A stretch of DNA of 64,000 nucleotides from Pseudoscleropodium purum (Eukaryota; Streptophyta; Bryopsida; Hypnales; Brachytheciaceae): NCBI GenBank assembly GCA_963969395.1, contig OZ017804.1, positions 13,950,001 through 14,014,000 of the forward strand. Reading direction: 5' to 3'. Positions 25,130 to 36,289 of the stretch are shown here, piece after piece. Position numbers and translations under genes: made by a program. A model generated the notes under the pieces. That model was not told where the DNA came from and ran no database searches. It was given only the letters and a program-made list of their open reading frames with translations. Each line of letters starts with the position of its first letter. The stretch's first letter is position 1.

Positions 25130-25919
25130 AATATAACCACTTAATAGTGCCCAAAATTTTTCACTATGACTTAGTTTGAATGTGGCAAGACACCTACAGT
25201 CGACGGTAGTGTGGCAAGTGTGCAGGATAGTTAGGAATGTAACGCTAGAGGTGTAAGCGTAAGGGACAGAGCATCTCCTGGAGAGCTAACTTAGAGACCT
25301 AGAGTCGATCCTGCAGAGTGGGCGAGAGAATCCAATTCAAGTATAAGCATGTTTTCTGCAAGGTTTCCTAACAGCAGTAACCTAGATACGGGGAATGAAG
25401 GAAACCGTACAATACAGGTTTCGAGTAAGAAACTTTTTTTTTCTCATTTCTTCTTCTGCTTTCTTTTTTTCTTTCTCTCTGGGATTGACCCTTGAAGGAC
25501 GCTGAAGACCCGAGGGATAACTTCAAAGGATCACTATAGAAACAAAGAATGCACCTATTCTTATTGGTCCAATAATCGGAGCATTTGGTGACTTACCTTG
25601 GTGATGGGGACCGTGTCCTTCAAGGGTTAACTTGGACAATCTATTGACGCACAATACTCTCCCATTGACTGAGAAAATCATGGTGCGTTCTCTAAGAGTC
25701 TTAAATTACGTGTTGAGATCGAAATCCTGGGCTTTTAATCTTCCTAATCCCCTCTAATTGAACTCCATGCAATTGCAATTGACAGTAGCTGTATTGGGTC
25801 TAGCATGTGCACTAGGTAGCGATGACTTTACGTATTTTCTCTTGCTTCAACAGCCAATGAGTTTCGCTTGGGCATCAATCCCCTGAAGAATGTAAATCAC
25901 TCAAGTTGACAACTATAAT
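25130..25919. other. Intergenic region with a CCCTTGAAGGAC inverted repeat
   Basis: No coding sequence is seen. Inverted words GACCCTTGAAGGAC (near 25486) and GTCCTTCAAGGGTTAAC (near 25616) bracket about 145 bp and look like MITE ends. A poly-pyrimidine tract lies at about 25430-25480. Confidence 0.5.
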
Positions 25920-26395
25920 CTAAATCTCTAAATGTTGCAATGCTCCCGGATTACAGTAAAAAGTCTCAAATTCTCGCAAGTAAACCATTCTGCATGTATG
26001 CCAAACTTTAACCCCAATTCCCTTGGAAAGGCGATTCGTAACAGTAACTTACTGCCTGGTGGGGGACTCTTCTCTTCGACTAAGCTTCTTCAATTCTCAC
26101 CATTCATAATCTGCAGTGTCAAGATTATGGTTGTATCACAAGCTGAAAATGCACGCAATAATGCTTGACAAGTATAGTCTCAATATCTAAATGTTCCAGT
26201 GCCCCCGGATTACATAAAAGAAAACTCTCTAATTCTTAAGCCACTCTACATTTGTAGGGAAGCCAAATTGAGCCTTCTGTAGGTAAAGCCAAACTTTACC
26301 CTAGTTCCTTTGTAATGAACAGATCCAGCAAAATACTGTCTGGGCAGACTTCTTGGACCCAAACCACTTTCGAATACTCTCCCTTCATAATCGAA
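25920..26395 (-). pseudogene. Two decayed tandem copies of the RRM gene's 3' end
   Basis: Segments 25920-~26165 and ~26170-26395 each resemble 26400-26605, the 3' flank and last codons of the two-RRM gene. Shared blocks on the + strand are TGTTCCAGTGC-CCCGGA, CTCTAA-TCTC/T, GCCAAACTTTA or GCCAAACCTAAACC, CTAATTCCCTT, the ACTGYCTGG word, TTCTTCTC/GGAC, and CTC-CCCTTCATAA. Neither copy keeps an open frame. This is a head-to-tail triplication of about 230 bp in which only the unit nearest the gene is still functional. Confidence 0.65.
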
Positions 26396-26507
26396 ATGTG
26401 TAAGTGTTCCAGTGCACCCGGAGTACTCGAAAAATCTCTAACTCTCAAACCAATATGCATGTGCATAGACTAAATTGTGCCTCTTGTAGGAAAGCCAAAC
26501 CTAAACC

Positions 26508-27641
26508 CTAATTCCCTTCATCAAAAGATCCAGTTTCTGAATACTGACTGGGCGAGCGAGGCTTCTTCTCTTCGACCAAAGCCACTTTCAACTCCCGCCC
26601 TTCATAAACCACACCATTCAGATTCTCAATAACTGCATTCACCTCTGCTGCACTTCCCATTGTAACAAACCCAAACCCCCGCGACCTACCAGTCTCCTTG
26701 TCATACACCACCTTCGCCTCCGCGACTTTGCCGTATCCTGAGAACAGGAGCGCCAGAGCCTCGTCGTCGCAAGCCCAAGGAAAGTTGCCAACAAACACCT
26801 TGTTGATGTTCCCGGGCCTCCCCCTCGGAGAGGGAGGATAGTTCACAATACGAGGATTGTTCTGGCTCGGCCTCGGGAAGTCCACCTTCAAGGTCCTCCC
26901 TCCGAGATCACTCCCGTGGAGCGCCTTCAGCACGGCAAGCGCGTCCTCGTGGCTGGCCATGGTGACGAACGCAAATCCTCGGCTGCGACCGGTCTCTTGG
27001 TCGAACACGACCTCCACGGTGTCCACAACGCCGAAGTTCAGGCAAATCTCGGCCAACTGCGTGCTGTCGCACGACCATGGCAAATTGCCGACATACAACT
27101 TAAATCCCTGATTCTCGGGAGGCACCTCAGATTCGACTTCAAGTGCAATGTCTCCCGATTCGGCTTCCGTTGCATCGTCTTGAACTTCACCTTCCGTTGC
27201 AAGATCCTCCGTTGCAATGCCTCCAGCTTCGACTCCTGTTGTATCGTCTTGAGCTTCGACTTCCGTTGCAAGATCCTCCGTTTTGGACTCAGTCGCAGTG
27301 TCTCCCGATTTGGCTTCTGTTGCTTCGACTTCCGTTGGAAGATCCTCCGATTTGGACTCTACAGCAACGTCTCCCGATTTCGCCTCCGTTGCGGAATTTT
27401 CAGATCCAACTTCTGCTGCCCTTGCGAGAATGGCGAGGTTTGTGACACGAGGAGTGGCAACAGAGAAGGAGAAGCGGCACGAGCAACGGGAGGTGGTGGA
27501 AAAGGAGTGCGCAATGGGAGCAGCAACAGCTGCTGCGCGCAATCCTGCTCCATTTCGAATGAAATTGGAGTGAGGGAGAGCCAAGAGAAGGGGGAACTGC
27601 GTGGTGCTGGACATAGCCATGGCCATCCTCGCCGTCGCCAT
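26508..27641 (-). CDS. Plastid-type ribonucleoprotein with two RRM domains, 377 aa
   Basis: Such proteins bind plastid transcripts and support their stability, editing or splicing. The start chosen is MATARMAMAMSSTTQF, which opens a Ser/Ala/Arg-rich chloroplast transit peptide; an in-frame ATG at 27770 would add 43 residues that spoil it. After the transit peptide comes an acidic linker (about 75-180) built from degenerate repeats such as TEAKSGD and LATEVEAQDD. RRM1 follows (RNP2 LYVGNLPW, RNP1 RSRGFAFV), then RRM2 (RNP2 VFVGNFPW, RNP1 RSRGFGFV). This order fits the cp28/cp31 class, whose members have an acidic domain before twin RRMs. It is a single open frame without introns. Tandem decayed copies of its 3' end lie just downstream. 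Plastid targeting is inferred. Confidence 0.88.
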   Translation of the reverse strand: MATARMAMAMSSTTQFPLLLALPHSNFIRNGAGLRAAAVAAPIAHSFSTTSRCSCRFSFSVATPRVTNLAILARAAEVGSENSATEAKSGDVAVESKSEDLPTEVEATEAKSGDTATESKTEDLATEVEAQDDTTGVEAGGIATEDLATEGEVQDDATEAESGDIALEVESEVPPENQGFKLYVGNLPWSCDSTQLAEICLNFGVVDTVEVVFDQETGRSRGFAFVTMASHEDALAVLKALHGSDLGGRTLKVDFPRPSQNNPRIVNYPPSPRGRPGNINKVFVGNFPWACDDEALALLFSGYGKVAEAKVVYDKETGRSRGFGFVTMGSAAEVNAVIENLNGVVYEGRELKVALVEEKKPRSPSQYSETGSFDEGN

Positions 27642-27770
27642 CGCGCTCGAATCTCTCGCCGCAAGCAGACCAGAGATAGTGATTTTGGGAACCGAAACCA
27701 CCGTCAGAGAATTTGCGGTGTATTTGGCGGGTGTCTTATGATTTTTCGTAATTAGGGTTCTGACAAGCAT

Positions 27771-28657
27771 TGTGCGAGAATCCCCGCGTAATTGGGGATT
27801 GCATTTTTTTCATCCATCACGGATTCTGTTCATTTCGAAGTCTCTTTATCGTTCCTTTTCATTTAACGTTTCCTTATCATCCCTTGTGAATTGTTAAGTC
27901 TTCACCAGCGTTCGCAGAATGCATATAAGGTAGATGTCTGTAATTGCGACCCGTCCCTATAAATACCTTCAAAATTAACAGTTACTGGTTGTTGAATGGA
28001 TACAACATGGATATAATATTGATTATGGAAGCACTGAGAGCGGTTTTTGGATACAGAGTGTTCATTTTTTACTTCAGTAATGGGGGGATTACCAACAGAG
28101 TATACTCATTTCAGAAAAAGTAAATTTTTTTGTAAATAGTAAATAATAAAGAAATTGTCTTTTTCCGAATCCAAATAGAATCTATAACAATAATTCAATG
28201 CATAATGGGACAGAGGTCAGGGCATTCAAAAGTGTTTTAAAGAGCAAGCACCATACAATTTCAAAAAAAGGAATTATCGCTTTTGGAAACATAATGGGCC
28301 CACTTCATATTGAAGGAATCATTTATTACTTAAGAGGCAACTACTGTGCATTTATGTAGACAAGAATTTGAAATGTAAGCTCAAGCAATTGAGAGCTAAA
28401 AGTCCTTATCAATTTCACTCTTGCAAAATTGTAAATTAGACTTTGAATTAATTGAGAGCAGAAGTTGGAGAGATTATTACATTTCCGAATTTCAAATCCT
28501 TCTAGTTCACGAACCCAACATATTTGTAAGTTTACAAAGTATGATCTAATGTATTCTTCACGTCTCACAAAGTGTAATCTGATGTTCACTATAGTAGTAT
28601 GTATGTACATTACCTTACATACTCATTAATGCAAATTTCTCCAAGAGTGAGAGGCAA
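27771..28657. other. Upstream region of the RRM gene and AT-rich spacer
   Basis: The first part should hold the minus-strand promoter of the RRM gene; I could not assign elements. A CTATAAATAC word at 27958 is in + orientation and so not clearly usable by that gene. No other coding sequence seen. Confidence 0.4.
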
Positions 28658-29086
28658 GTGCAAGGCAATTGTACGGACTACTCTAGCAAAGATGAAGACT
28701 TTCCAAACAATTCTGAAGATATCAAAAGTGGTGGCAGCAAATACAAGCCACATCGCAGTTGGAGATCTAGTGTAGATGACTACGAAAGTGACTACAATGT
28801 TAAAGAAGAAGTGGACAATGAAGACATTCTTGAATCCTTTGATTGGACTGTACAAGAATTCTATCAACATGGAGATGTAGTACTACAAAATGCAAAGATT
28901 CAAAATGAAGGTGTAGATGAAGAGGAAGACTTTCACAATTCTAGTTCTTACTTACTTGAGCGCCATCTCCGAATTTTTGGTAGGTCCAATGTAGATGCAA
29001 GACAACACACGATTCTGAAACCTACAGCTCTACGAACTTCCAAAGAAGGACATTGGATTAAGGGGCAAACATACTTTTCCAGTTAG
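28658..29086 (+). other. Unrecognised acidic ORF, 142 codons, possibly transposon-related
   Basis: The frame opens without an early ATG and encodes an acidic, Asp/Glu/Ser-rich polypeptide (for example SSVDDYESDYNVKEEVDNED). I recognise no domain. It lies 0.6 kb upstream of a decayed pogo-like transposase in the same direction, so it may be a remnant of that or a neighbouring element. Its length in AT-rich DNA is modestly unusual, but it may be chance. Confidence 0.2.
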
Positions 29087-29689
29087 TCTCCAGCGATGAG
29101 CAACTCATAGCAAGAAGGAGGCGCCTTTGAGGACGCGGTGCCTAATCAAGCACTCTACAGTGATGGCCACCCTACAGTAGGAAGGAACCACCTTCGAGGA
29201 CACGGCGCAACGTGGCTCCAAATCGGGGAGTCTCCATCGATATAGGAAAAAGAAAATGCCTAACAGAAGATGCTACACCAATTTGAAGAGGCTCAAACTT
29301 CGACGCAGTAGCTGCCGACTACAACGGAGTGGGCGATGAATTTCTTAGTAGCGACTTCAATTAGCTTGGTGACGACTTCTATGTAGTTGCTGACTTCAAG
29401 GGATCCACAGCGAACTTGGACAGGGCTGTGCTAAATTTTTACGAAGCAGATCCTGCTGACAATTGTTAAAGACCCAAGCAAGTAGACGATTTCCCAAGCC
29501 AAAAGAGCTTCTAGAGAAGAATTGATGTTGATGCAGAGCAGAGTCCCAGACACGATGTTGATACTAGTCCAAGGCATTATCGACACTCGGGGCAGAAATC
29601 TCCTAGAACAACGGAGGCAAATCATATACCTCATCCTACACCTGCCAAGAGAATCAAACAAAACTTTAAAAAATGGAAATTGAACATAG
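29087..29689. other. Spacer upstream of the pogo-like remnant, no gene seen
   Basis: Locally repeated wording (AAGGAGGCGCCTTTGAGGAC near 29114, ACCACCTTCGAGGACACGG near 29187) suggests a diverged direct duplication. No protein family is recognised. Confidence 0.35.
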
Positions 29690-31432
29690 GCCCAATTGAA
29701 TGAGGCTTTAGAAGATTATGATGAATGTCCCTAAAGGTAGCCGCTCGAACTTATGGAATTCCAGTAACAACATTCAGAAGTCACGCCTATGGAAAAACAT
29801 TATCAAAGAAGAGGAGAAAGAAAACTATTTTAATAGATGATGAAGAAAAGAAAGTTGTTTTGTATTTGCTTAAAATGTAGTACCGCAGAATTCCTTTACA
29901 CATGGGACAATTGAGGGCAAAGTTAAGGAGCTCACCCAAACTTGTGTAACACCTTTCAAAGATGAAAATCTAGGTCGTGCTTGGGTCCGATGTTTCATCA
30001 ATAGGCATCCACAACTTACCCTAAGAAATCATGAGGCCTTCAAGCAAAATCATGCTCGAGCCCTTTGCCATGAAAATGTTAAAACTTTCTATAACAACTT
30101 GTCCAAATTGTATGAGAAATATACCTACCTCCCACATCAAGTGTGGAATTGTGACAAATTAGGTGCATGAGCTGGGAGAGATGGAGGTGGCTTTGTTTTA
30201 GCTAGAAAAGAGACAAGAGATGTGCACATAGTAGTACCAAACAACAAGGAGTGGTTATCGATTTTAGCATGTATTAATGTTGTAGGTAAGAGACTATTGA
30301 ATTTCTTCATTTTTAGAGGTAAAAAAAGGAAGTTCAACTATCTTTGCAAAATAAGTGAAAAGGAAGCCACAATGTCCATGCAACCCAAGGTATGGATGAT
30401 ACATGTTTTGTTCAAGGCGTGGATTAAACATTTTATTAAAAATATTAAAGAGATGTATGGCATCTCATCTACAAATAGGCATCTCCTAATCCTAGACAGT
30501 CATACTTCTCATGTGACATTAGAGGTGGTCAAAATTGCCATGGTCAATGGAATAGATTTCCTTACCTTCCCTAGCCATACCTCTCATGCCATGCAACCAT
30601 TAGACGTTACATGTTTTAAGCCCTTCAAAGTAGCTTTTAGGACATATGATGACAACTAGACAACAAACCATGTGGGAAAGGCCCTGGCAAAGAGGATTTG
30701 GTAGCTTGGGTTTCATTTGCTCTAAGAAAGGCTCTAAGTGAAGAGTATATCAAGAAGGGTCTTTAGACAACTAGAATCTATCCATTTAACGATAGAGCTA
30801 TGGATAGTAAACTAGGACCAAACCTAACTAAGTGGCAGAAAGTGCATGGCAACAATGATCATGCAAGTGCTGTAGAAGTGTTCTTTGATACTGAAGAGAA
30901 CCTACATCAATGTCAAGTACACGAGGTCAGTGGGGATGCATTTTCAAATATTGAAGAATGCACTCAATACTACATCAATGCAACTACTGACTTAGAAAAT
31001 TGCAACAATTGTAGTGGATCAAAAAGTGAAGACAATTTGGATGGGTGCAAAAATCAGCTACAAAAAAAATTCTTTGAATTGCCAAGGAGCATCCTACCTA
31101 AAGTCTAGAAAACACCAAAAAACGGAGAGCCTTATATGGATTATTCGAAGTCCACATGGATGACACAAGATGATTAGCTCAAATCGTTGGAGTAGATTGT
31201 AGATTGTAAAGAGGCAGTTGTAGAGGAAAAAGAGCAAAGGAGGTTACAAATTGAATCAAATAAAGTCCAAAAAGCAGCTAAGAAAAGACAAAGACAAGTT
31301 GAGCAATTGGAAAAGCAAGCAAAGAAGAGGTTAAGGAAGCAGCACAAAGAAGCATGGTTTGCAAAAAGTGTGTCTACTTATGGTGAAAACCTACATGCTT
31401 TAATCAAAGCAAACACTAGTGTTTTTTCATAG
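29690..31432 (+). pseudogene. Decayed pogo/CENP-B-like DDE transposase
   Basis: Conceptual translation in order gives an HTH_psq-like piece (VAARTYGIPVTTFRSHAYG), a CENP-B-type helix-turn-helix (GRAWVRCFINRHPQLTLR), the first catalytic Asp in QVWNCDKLG, then VVPNNKEWLSILACIN, the second Asp in LLILDSHTSHVT, and FPSHTSHAMQPLDVTCFKPFK, followed by TTRIYPFNDRAMDSKLGP and a Lys/Gln-rich coiled coil. Stops interrupt it at least at 29878 (TAG), 30168 (TGA), 30657 and 30762, with a frameshift near 29735. Pogo elements move by cut and paste and insert at TA. Element ends were not found, so it is an immobile remnant. Confidence 0.8.
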
Positions 31433-33944
31433 AAGTCACCACATTGCGAGTTCCCACCACCCATTTGCAAGGAAAATCAACAACGGGCAATAGCAAGGTG
31501 GCAAGCAAAGAAACAAGGACAAAGTACAAGTGACTTATCTACACTTTTCGAGGTTTCCAAGCCTTGGCTATCTTCTGTAGCACCCTCATTCTTCAATAAC
31601 AGTAGCAACAATCTAGCATGTTTTATTCTCAATCGTTTGTAAGAACCAATAACTCTCCAATACATTTTAACTTGCAACAACCACAACAATATTCAGAGAG
31701 GGTCTCAACAGCATGTCTAAGAACTCATCAATAATACAAAGCAACAAAAGGTATGTTAAAATATGTTTGGGGATATTACTTCTTTCTCTCAAAATTGTGT
31801 ACAAGTTCTTGCAATTTGTGGGTCCTTATTGTTGTGGAGTTCAATTGGTAGATCTTTTCTACCTCAAGTTCAATTGGTGTATCTTTACTACGTCAAGTTC
31901 AATTGATGTATCCTTATTGTCTCTCTACTGATGTCTATTATTGCATTTCATATTGAAATTTGGTGTATCAACAAGTCTACCTTTAGCATACATCCTTCAC
32001 AGTCAACATGAAGTTCCGGTTTTTAGCAACTCAAATTTTTTTTCTTACATATTAGTCAAGCTTTCTTTCAATTTTGTCTCACTTTTTAACTTTTATGCAA
32101 CTCAATATTAATTCATAAATATCATTTATTGTTTCCACTTCAAGTCATTGAAACAGACTTCTTCATCATTGATTAGTTCACAAGCAAGGTGTTCATATTC
32201 AAAAGTCTTGATAACATACCGGAAGGTGGACAGACCGAGGAACACAAGCGGTAGTGGTGATGGGGCAGTTTCAATGAAGGAGCAGCAATCTTGATGGTGC
32301 AAAAGTAGTAGTTCCAATACAACAGAAGCAACAGTCACGATGGAGCAATCTGAAAAAGTTCACGAAGCTTAGTAGTAGTAGCACGACCGCAATAGTCCTT
32401 GTATTGAACACAAAAGATAGAAGAACCAACATACATGCACTAGACCTTTTTGCAGCATGAGTTTCATATTACTGGACCAATTCAGTTTCATGAGTATGAA
32501 TGCAGCTACATGTATTGCATGAATGAACAACGATGTCCAAAATCAAGCATCTGCTACAAATTTTTTAATCTGCTACAAAGTATTCTCATGTCAAAAGTAG
32601 ATATGTCATTCCATCAATATATAAATATGTAGGAAGCGACAGTGGGCAACCGGTAATTTATTTGCAATAAGGTAACAACAATTTAGAAGGAAAGATTGAT
32701 AACAAAGGGAACAACAGACATACCTCATGTCATCGCTTACAAAGTCGACCTGGTTGAAGCGCCCTTGGCCGAAGGTCAACTAACTTCCATGATCCATGGT
32801 ACCTACAACTATGAGCAACAATATCAAGCACCACCGTTGCAGAGTTTGACCAATTGTACGTCATCAACAAGAGGCTTGGAAAGTCCAGCAACAACGATGC
32901 TCAGCTTCACCAACTGTATGTAATTGACATACTTGTAGCAGTAGATCGGTTGTGGAGCAACAACATCCTACAACAGCGATGGCAAGCTTCAACAGTAGTG
33001 ATCAACAAGAGACTTGTAGCACTAGAGCAATGGAGCTCTTATTGATGCAACAAGGGAAGATGGAAATCAACAGTTTTGGAACTCAATATTTCAATTATTG
33101 AATTAGAAAGGGTCGACAATGAATGGAGGGAGCCGCACCTACGTTCATCCAAATTTTGAATTTAAACTTCCACTCGCCGGAATTACCACCCCTTTGCTAA
33201 AGGTCACTTTTAGGACCATGACACTCTCTTTTCAGCTTCACAACTATCATCTTTGCCAAAATTAAAGGCCACATTGACAAATGCTGACTATTGTTGTAGT
33301 GGTCCTAATGCAACTCCTTCTTTCCTTGCGTATGTTTAGATTTAACTATGTCAGGGTTACATTATGAGATGGAGATATCTCTTTTCTTAATATTCCTTGC
33401 CCGATTTTTGGGACACATCTATCCAACTTTTCAGAACCCTACGATCCAGAATAGCTTACCTACGACAATTTTCTTCAAAAATTTCTTAGTAATTCACAAG
33501 TGCTTTGAAAAATATGGGGATTTTTGCATTGCTTTACAATTCAGTTTTTCTTCCACTAAAAAATAAGGGAAAATTTTTTTCTAGCCTATTCTCTACTTCA
33601 AAATGCTTTCGTAGCCCTTAAAGGATCACTTTAAAAGCCTCCTACCTTATTGGTATAGGATGAGGTTTGAATTGCCCATGTAGGAGTGTCTAAAACAATG
33701 CATAAGGAATGTAGAAATGAAAATGATTTTATGTAGTGACAAACTACTATCCCATGTGTGTAATTTTAGGCTATCAATAACGTGACAAAGTTCACCATCA
33801 TGTGTGATTTTACTCATTACAAAGGCGTGAAGTTGGTGAGGTCTGCAAAATGACTTTGAAATGTCAAAAAATAGCAAGAAAAACTACAAAAACTACACAA
33901 GGCTGAACCTCCTTCTACTAAAAATTTTCTTAGTCACTCATATT
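31433..33944. other. Gene-free stretch downstream of the pogo-like remnant
   Basis: Only short frames are present. The region 32150-33050 is richer in CA/CAA and TAG words (ACAACAG, GCAACAAC) than its flanks, as seen in old repeats, but no family is recognised. Tandem units occur at 31837-31925. Confidence 0.4.
31837..31925 (+). repeat. Three-unit tandem repeat, ~29 bp
   Basis: Three units begin AGTTCAATTG and continue GTAGATC, GTGTATC or ATGTATC, then end TACCTCA, TACGTCA or TTGTCTC. Confidence 0.75.
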
Positions 33945-34390
33945 TTCTTGGATTGATGTGAAATTTTAACTACATAAACTAAACTAGTATGCACAACTTT
34001 TCCAAAAAAATTATTGAAAACAAACATTGTATGAAAAAAAACAAGCTGCCAAAGTTCACTGTAATTCAAAAATGTGTGGATTTTAAACTTTGAATTGCTC
34101 CTAAACATTCGAAACAATGTGGATTGACATGAAAATACAACCACAATAACTAGACAGCAAGGGGAACATAACCCCACAATTTTTTTGAAAAACAAATATT
34201 GGATGAAGGAGATACAAGCCTCCAAAATAGCAATCATCACATACAGTTAGGTGGACTCAAATTGAACCTGTGAATTTTGATTGGCTTACAAAAAATCTGT
34301 AAATCTCGGATTGATCTGGATTTTTTACCATACAAACTAGAAAAAAGAGCGCAAATTTTCCAACAAGTTTTATTGAATTTGGACATCAAA
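33945..34390 (+). repeat. Degenerate tandem repeat, about three ~170 bp units
   Basis: Each unit carries a GGATTGAT/CTG or GGATTGACATG start, then ACTA-ATAAACTA, then an AATTTTYC-AA block and ATTGGAYATGAA-like words. Divergence is high, so unit limits are approximate. Confidence 0.5.
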
Positions 34391-35964
34391 TGCAAAAGTC
34401 ACAGTACTTTGAATTGAGCTTGAAACTATGTGAAGAAACCTTGGGGTGTTTAGCCCTTGCAAAAAATTTTGTTTTGCAATGAAGTTTGAATTGAATGGAA
34501 ATGTACAAAGAATCATTTTTAGATTCATTGATTCCATTCAAAGGCATGCTTTGGATGGTTCGTAAACTCATTGGCTTCATTTCATGGCATGTTTTGATTT
34601 ATTACAATTGCATCTATGAGCACTAATAGAAACCTAGGCACCTGAGACTTTGAAAAATCATATCTTATTCATTTCAAGTGAGAAAACTAAAATTAAAACT
34701 TCCACTAGTGTATTCTTCATTTTTCCTTCTTCCAAAAAAATGTTAAAAATCTTTGGATCCACCCATTTTTGTATAGAGGTCTTTTTCCCCTTAAGTGAAC
34801 AATTTCTGCCCCTATTACCTTAGAGTATTTAGTGCCAATACTATAAGCGTGTGGCAAAGAGCGCTATTTCTACAAAAAGGAGTTCCATAGAGTTAAAGTC
34901 ACCAAATAAATTTTTGAAAAGAAGGTATAATTTTGAATAAATTATATTTACTTTAGTAAATGCCAACTTGTGACTAGTCTAGAAATTTAGTATATGTTCA
35001 TGGCTAATTTGCAAATCTCTTTTGGGCTGAAATTGCTAAGTGATGGAAGAGCTTGTAAAATAACAACGATTTTCAGTAGATTCTTGTCAATGTTGTTAGC
35101 CTTTGTTACTATTGCCAAGTGCTTAAGTGAAAGTGAATAAAGAAAAAGAAACACCAATAATGCTCATACATTATTCTTACATCCTCATAGCATTGTCAAT
35201 TATATACAAGTTTTGGTAGCTCAAGTTCTCACACCCCATTGCAACCAATGAACTATTTTTACATAAGATTTCAATATCAAAGAAAGTTAAGAAGTCTTTG
35301 AGTTCCAAAATAAGCCTAATCTAATGAAAACTAAGGTTCATAGAAGGGGAGGATGCTAATTAAAGCAATGGCTAAGAAATCACAAATCACCGTGGCAACA
35401 CACTTTCACTGCATTTTTCCATGACTCCTTGTATGGAAAGTTCTTCAAAGTAACATATTTTTGTCCAAACATCCACACCACTAGTTGCAAGTGCTTGCCC
35501 AATTTGTTTCGATGGTTGGACTTCAAAAAATTTTGATTGTTTGCTTGATTGTCTATCAATATTCCAATGTGGTTAGTGTTGTCCTTACAATTTTTCAAGC
35601 AACGGTTTGTACCTGCAAGATCTAAAGCAACAATTTGTACAACCTAAAGAAGAGATTGAAAGCATCAACACAATAATACAAATGAATGATTGCATTGAAA
35701 AGCCACCAAAAAGCAAGTGTAATCAATACTATAATTCCAATACAACTGCTAGACTCCTTGTATAGTTGTTAAATATGTAGATACTAAATTGCAAGCACTT
35801 CAAAAATAAATATTGTCTTCTATTGTCTGTAATTATGGAAGATGAAAAATATGGAACAAGTAAAAACATCCCAAAAAAATAGAAGTGAAGTACTGTAATT
35901 GCAAACTGCCACTGGATGTTTGCCTATGAACCCAAGAACTCATCTATCAAGAAGATATGATTTT
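34391..35964. other. AT-rich spacer, no gene seen
   Basis: No domain-bearing frame and no clear repeat. The 72-codon minus frame near 35380-35598 is not recognised and is probably chance. Confidence 0.45.
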
Positions 35965-35967
35965 CCA

Positions 35968-36182
35968 CACTAGAAAAGCTTGTGTTTTTTTGAATTTTTG
36001 CGTGTCTAAGTTGACCGATTTTTCTAGACATGTGATATAACAAGCCGTGTTTTAATGTCAATAGTTACGTCCATCGTAATATTTTTATGTTATAGTGGAC
36101 ATAATTGTTGACTTAAAAACACGGTTTGTTATATTAGATGTCTAAAAAAATCTGTCAACCTAGACATGGATTTCTTCTAGTG
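35968..36182. mobile_element. CACTA-type MITE, 215 bp, 3-bp target duplication CCA
   Basis: The element starts CACTAGAAAAGC and ends GATTTCTTCTAGTG. The two halves are inverted copies for nearly the full length: TCTAAGTTGACCGATTTTTC pairs with the inverse of TCTGTCAACCTAGA, and AACAAGCCGTGTTTTAATGTC with its inverse near 36105. The 3-bp direct repeat CCA flanks it at 35965-35967 and 36183-36185, as expected for CACTA (En/Spm) transposons. It encodes no protein. Confidence 0.88.
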
Positions 36183-36289
36183 CCAACACTTTATAGTGGC
36201 ATCATACCCAAACATTGGTGCACCCAAAATTGAACAAGAAATAAGACACACCAAGATGCTCAGGCATCTCTCGCCACTCCAATGGGATA

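Noticed and set aside
27642..27770. Longer N terminus of the RRM protein from ATG 27770
   Set aside because: The extra 43 residues precede a typical transit peptide start (MATARMAMAMSS) and would hide it.
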